Positions 41,810 to 64,000 of a stretch of 64,000 bases of DNA are shown one piece after another. The notes beneath the pieces were generated by a model that saw only the letters and a program-made list of their open reading frames with translations, had not been told where the DNA came from and did no database searches. The first letter of the stretch is position 1. Each line of letters opens with the position of its first letter. Origin of the DNA: Streptomyces sp. S4.7 (GTDB lineage Bacteria > Actinomycetota > Actinomycetes > Streptomycetales > Streptomycetaceae); assembly GCF_010384365.1 (NCBI RefSeq), contig NZ_CP048397.1, positions 186,001-250,000 on the forward strand, read 5' to 3'. Made by a program: the position numbers and the translations under genes.

Positions 41810-44668
41810 ATGCGTCTGTTCGAACGATCCAGGGAAGCAAACACGCTCGCAAAGGCTTTTGACGCCTGCTCGGCTGGAATAGGGCAATTCGTAATCATTA
41901 CGGGCGGCCCTGGCTCAGGGAAGAGTGAACTTGTCCACGACACACTGAAAACGGTCGGCGAAGTCGGCGCGACCGTTCTTCTCGCCACCGCGTCGCCGAC
42001 CCAGACCAAGCAACCACTCAGCATCTTTCGGCAATTACTGCGGGACGCAGAGGTGTCTTGCGTCACACTCGAACAGCTGACATCGACGCACCCTGGATGG
42101 TATCAGGAGGACAGCGGCGGTACCGGCGTCATAGAAGAACAGGATTGGCCGAATGTGGGCAGCGAAAGAGCTGTCGCACTGGCGGCCGAGGAGGCCACGG
42201 CCGCACTGATCGAACTGTCGTCTGAACGCCCGTTGATCATCGCGGTCGATGACGCTCATCTGATGGACGACGATTCGCTCGCGGCAATGCTGAGCCTTTT
42301 GCACCGGATACGGAAGAAGAGAATCCTTGTCCTCTGTGTGAGCTGGGAGCAATCGGGCGTCCGGGGGCCGGTCGTGCACCGGCAGCTCATCAGACAGCCG
42401 CACGAACGCGTACGCATCGCTCCCCTGACCGAGGACGGAGTCGCGGCGCTGCTCAGCCGGCACGCGGGCCGCCCGGTCCCGCGTGAGACGAGCGACGCCT
42501 ACCACCGGGCCAGCGGCGGCAACCCGATGCTCGTCCACGCGCTCCTCGACGACAGCGCCCGTTTCGGCTCGGAGCCGGGAGAGCCCGTCGCGAGTTCCGC
42601 CTACCGGCAGGCCGTACTCACCTGCCTCGGCGGCACCAGCCCCGCGCACACGCGGATCGGCGCCGCGATCGCCGTGCTCGGCGACTTCGCCTCCGCCCGC
42701 ACCGTGGCCCTGGTGTCCGGCGACTCCCCCACCACCGTCCTGGAGACCGTCAGCGTCCTCAACTCCATTGGTCTGCTGTCGGACTACGGCTTCCGTCATC
42801 CGGCGGCGGCCGAGGCCGTGCTGAGCGCCCTGCCGGAGAACGACCTGGCCCGCGTCAACACGGACGCCGCGCAACTGCTTTACCAGGCCGGAGCGCCCGA
42901 ACGCGACGTGGCCGCCCGGCTGCTGGCCGCCGACGAGGTCGTCCAGCCCTGGGGACCGAAGGTGCTGCGCGGCGCGGCCGACCTCGCGCTCGGGGCCGAC
43001 AACGTACGCGAGTCGATGAGTTATCTGCGTCTGGCGCTGCGCGACCGCACTGACGAGCACGACCGGCACCGGCTCCTCGCCGCACTGGGCCGTGCGGCGT
43101 GGCGGGTGAATCCCGCGGCGGCGGAGGCGTCCCTGGCGCAACTGCGCCGGGCGGTCTTCGACGGCTGTCTGGACGCGGACGACGCGGCGACCGTCCTGCG
43201 GTACATGCTGTGGCAGGGCGAGGACGCCGAGCAGGTCGCCATCGCGATCGAAGCGCTGAGCAGCCCCGTCGCCTCGGAACGGGACAACCAGTCCATCGCC
43301 GAGGTGGAGTTCATCAGACAGTGGTTCTACGGCGTTCCCGGTGTGCGCCGCCCCGGCGGATCCGACGAGAGCGACGGAACCCGGCCGGACGACTTCGACG
43401 GCGGTCCGGCGGGCAGCGGCGCGGGCGGCGGGACGGGACTGGCGGGGCTCAGCCCCAAACTGGCGCAGCTCATCGCCGGCGCGTCGGACGAGGTGGTCGC
43501 CTCCGTGGTCCAGTCGCTCCAGGGACTCCAGCTCGACCGGATGAAGCCCGAGTTGGTCGCCATGTCGCTGCTCGCCATCGCGCACACGGATCGCGGCGGG
43601 ACGGCGGCCGAGGTGTGCGAGACGCTGCTGGCCTACGCGGCGCGGCGCAAGGCCACCACGTGGCACGCCCTGCTGACCGCCGTGCGTGCCGAGATCGCGC
43701 TGTTGCAGGGGGATCTGGAGACCGCGGACGCCAAGTCCGCCGAGGCGCTGGACATGATGCACACCCGTGGCTGGGGCGTGCTGATCGGACTGCCCCTGGG
43801 CACGGCGGTGTTCGCGAACACGGCTCTGGGCCGGCACGACCGGGCCGCCGAACTCCTGGAGCGGGAGCTGCCCGACGCCGTCTTCCTTACGGTCTTCGGT
43901 GTGCAGTACCTGCGTGCCCGCGGCCATCACTACCTTGCCACCGACCGGGCGTTCGCCGGACTCAGCGACTTCGAGACATGCGGCCGGCTGCTGCGCGACG
44001 CCAACGCCGAGCTGCACAAGGGCATTCCGTGGCGGGCCGACCTCGCCGAGGCCAATCTCCGCATCGGCCGGACGAAGACGGCGCGGGAGTGGGCCGAGGC
44101 GCAGGTCGAGGTGGGCGGCAGCAGGCCCAGTTCGCGGGCGCGGGGCGTCGCGCTGCGGCTGCTGGCGCAGATGAGCAGGCCCAATGTCCGGACGTCGCTG
44201 CTGCACGAGGCGATCGACCTGCTCAGGGCCTCGGGCGACCGTCGTGAACTCGCCGTGGCGTTCTCCGACCTGTCCGCCACCCACTACGAACTGGGCGACT
44301 ACGCTCGCGCCCGGCTGGTCGCCCGGCATGCCGCGCAGGTGGCCGCGACCGGTCCCGTGGAGACCACCGTGGGCAGCAGGCTGGTGGCTCTGGAGCACCT
44401 CGGCCTGCCGGAGGAGCCGGGGGCGGCGATGCTGCTGACCGACGCGGAGTGCCGGGTCGCGGGGCTGGCGGCGCTCGGCTACAGCAACCGTGAGATCAGC
44501 CGGCGCATCCACGTCACCATGAGCACCGTCGAGCAGCACCTCACGCGTGTGTACCGGAAGTTGAAGGTGGCCAGCCGGGCGGATCTGCCGTCGAAGATGC
44601 TGGAGCACCGCATCCCGACGCTGTCGGACCACTTCGCGCCGGGCGAGACGGCCGCGCCCGCCGTGTAG
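41810..44668 (+). CDS. LAL-family LuxR regulator (contains TTA codon)
   Basis: A 952-residue large ATP-binding LuxR regulator. The Walker A motif FVIITGGPGSGKSELVHDTL is near residue 28, and Walker B RPLIIAVDDAHLMDDDS near 140. A long TPR-like helical middle follows, then a C-terminal LuxR HTH (LTDAECRVAGLAALGYSNRE, STVEQHLTRVYRKLKVASRA). ATG 41810 has AAAGGG upstream. Codon 76 is TTA (42035-42037), which predicts bldA dependence. LAL regulators are common pathway activators of polyene and macrolide PKS clusters. This gene is convergent with the PKS operon, so it probably activates the promoter at the operon's far end. The first 500 nt have lower G+C than the rest. Confidence 0.95.
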   Translation: MRLFERSREANTLAKAFDACSAGIGQFVIITGGPGSGKSELVHDTLKTVGEVGATVLLATASPTQTKQPLSIFRQLLRDAEVSCVTLEQLTSTHPGWYQEDSGGTGVIEEQDWPNVGSERAVALAAEEATAALIELSSERPLIIAVDDAHLMDDDSLAAMLSLLHRIRKKRILVLCVSWEQSGVRGPVVHRQLIRQPHERVRIAPLTEDGVAALLSRHAGRPVPRETSDAYHRASGGNPMLVHALLDDSARFGSEPGEPVASSAYRQAVLTCLGGTSPAHTRIGAAIAVLGDFASARTVALVSGDSPTTVLETVSVLNSIGLLSDYGFRHPAAAEAVLSALPENDLARVNTDAAQLLYQAGAPERDVAARLLAADEVVQPWGPKVLRGAADLALGADNVRESMSYLRLALRDRTDEHDRHRLLAALGRAAWRVNPAAAEASLAQLRRAVFDGCLDADDAATVLRYMLWQGEDAEQVAIAIEALSSPVASERDNQSIAEVEFIRQWFYGVPGVRRPGGSDESDGTRPDDFDGGPAGSGAGGGTGLAGLSPKLAQLIAGASDEVVASVVQSLQGLQLDRMKPELVAMSLLAIAHTDRGGTAAEVCETLLAYAARRKATTWHALLTAVRAEIALLQGDLETADAKSAEALDMMHTRGWGVLIGLPLGTAVFANTALGRHDRAAELLERELPDAVFLTVFGVQYLRARGHHYLATDRAFAGLSDFETCGRLLRDANAELHKGIPWRADLAEANLRIGRTKTAREWAEAQVEVGGSRPSSRARGVALRLLAQMSRPNVRTSLLHEAIDLLRASGDRRELAVAFSDLSATHYELGDYARARLVARHAAQVAATGPVETTVGSRLVALEHLGLPEEPGAAMLLTDAECRVAGLAALGYSNREISRRIHVTMSTVEQHLTRVYRKLKVASRADLPSKMLEHRIPTLSDHFAPGETAAPAV

Positions 44669-44703
44669 CACGGTCGGCGGAGCGGCCGCGGGGAAGGGAC
44701 AGA

Positions 44704-44739
44704 GACGGCACGGGGGCGTACGACGGGCCCCGTGCCGTC
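44704..44739. terminator. Hairpin between the LAL and PKS genes
   Basis: A perfect 12-bp stem (44704-44715 with 44728-44739) with a 12-nt loop lies between the convergent LAL regulator and PKS genes. It can serve both strands. Confidence 0.65.
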
Positions 44740-44898
44740 GCCGTGTCCGGCGTACGCGCGCGGGGCCGGCGCCCGGACCACTCCACCGGTCGGGGTGGCG
44801 GTCCGCCGCCCACGGACCTCCGTGTCCGGGCGCGGGGCCGGCCACGGAGGTCGGTTCGGTACGTCGCTGTCGCACCGTCGTGCGTGGGTGTCCACAGC

Positions 44899-55584
<10,686 letters not shown>

Positions 55585-55711
55585 GGTTCGGGTCGCTCCC
55601 TGGTTGCTCGACCGTGCCTGTGTCGCGCGGCCGCGGGTCGTGTGGCGTGGGGTCGTGCGGCGGAGGGGTCGTACGGCGTGTTGTGGAGAGGTCGTACGGT
55701 GTGCGGCGCGG
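55585..55711. other. Linker between PKS genes
   Basis: A 127-nt gap with direct repeats of GGTCGTACGG-like units (three imperfect copies between about 55650 and 55700). An AGGGAG-like ribosome site lies before the GTG of the downstream PKS. The genes are probably one transcript. Confidence 0.5.

Positions 55712-64000
<8,289 letters not shown>

Overview
The window is GC-rich actinobacterial DNA. Abundant GTG/TTG starts, short Shine-Dalgarno-led operons, SARP and ArpA-type regulators, rare TTA codons and modular type I polyketide synthases all point to a Streptomyces secondary-metabolism region. No tRNA, rRNA, phage gene or CRISPR array was seen.

Left block (1-16 kb). An MMPL exporter with a MarR regulator lies next to a polyprenyl diphosphate synthase and a complete mevalonate operon: mevalonate kinase, diphosphomevalonate decarboxylase, phosphomevalonate kinase, type 2 IPP isomerase, HMG-CoA reductase and HMG-CoA synthase. 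An NphT7-type acetoacetyl-CoA synthase follows, behind a 20-bp-stem hairpin. The order resembles the mevalonate clusters of terpenoid-producing Streptomyces. Here, however, a reversed FAD/NAD(P)-binding protein gene and a small Cys/His-rich protein gene separate the prenyl synthase from the kinase. No terpene cyclase or aromatic prenyltransferase is present.

Middle block (16-32 kb). Two NRPS-like proteins appear to have lost catalytic residues: a two-condensation-domain protein with a truncated thioesterase, and a stand-alone thioesterase with Gly at the nucleophile position. Next comes a gamma-butyrolactone (GBL) circuit: two small SARPs, two ArpA-type TetR receptors, an AfsA homologue, an NmrA-type reductase and an FAD monooxygenase. 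Propionyl-CoA carboxylase beta and epsilon genes sit inside it. Five 22-bp operator-like sites with a shared 8-6-8 layout lie upstream of these regulatory and tailoring genes.

Right-middle block (32-44 kb). This is a loose set of transporters, small regulators and at least three gene-decay scars: TetR/SDR at 15.6-16.0 kb, rph-like/GPP34 at 32.3-33.8 kb, and a frameshifted minus-strand ORF at 36.1-36.7 kb. Several striking inverted-repeat operators occur, and a MITE-like inverted repeat directly abuts the MFS gene.

Right block (41.8-64 kb). A LAL-type LuxR regulator is convergent with a minus-strand type I PKS operon that runs off the right edge. The four visible modules all have KS-AT-DH-KR-ACP organisation (one cut by the edge), three apparently malonyl- and one methylmalonyl-specific. 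This predicts a conjugated polyene segment with one methyl branch. There is no terminal thioesterase, so the chain must pass to another protein. PccB/PccE could supply methylmalonyl-CoA. TTA (bldA-dependent) codons in the LAL regulator, both SARPs, AfsA and the condensation-like protein suggest one developmental checkpoint over the whole region. Whether the mevalonate and polyene blocks make one hybrid product or are neighbouring clusters cannot be decided from the window.
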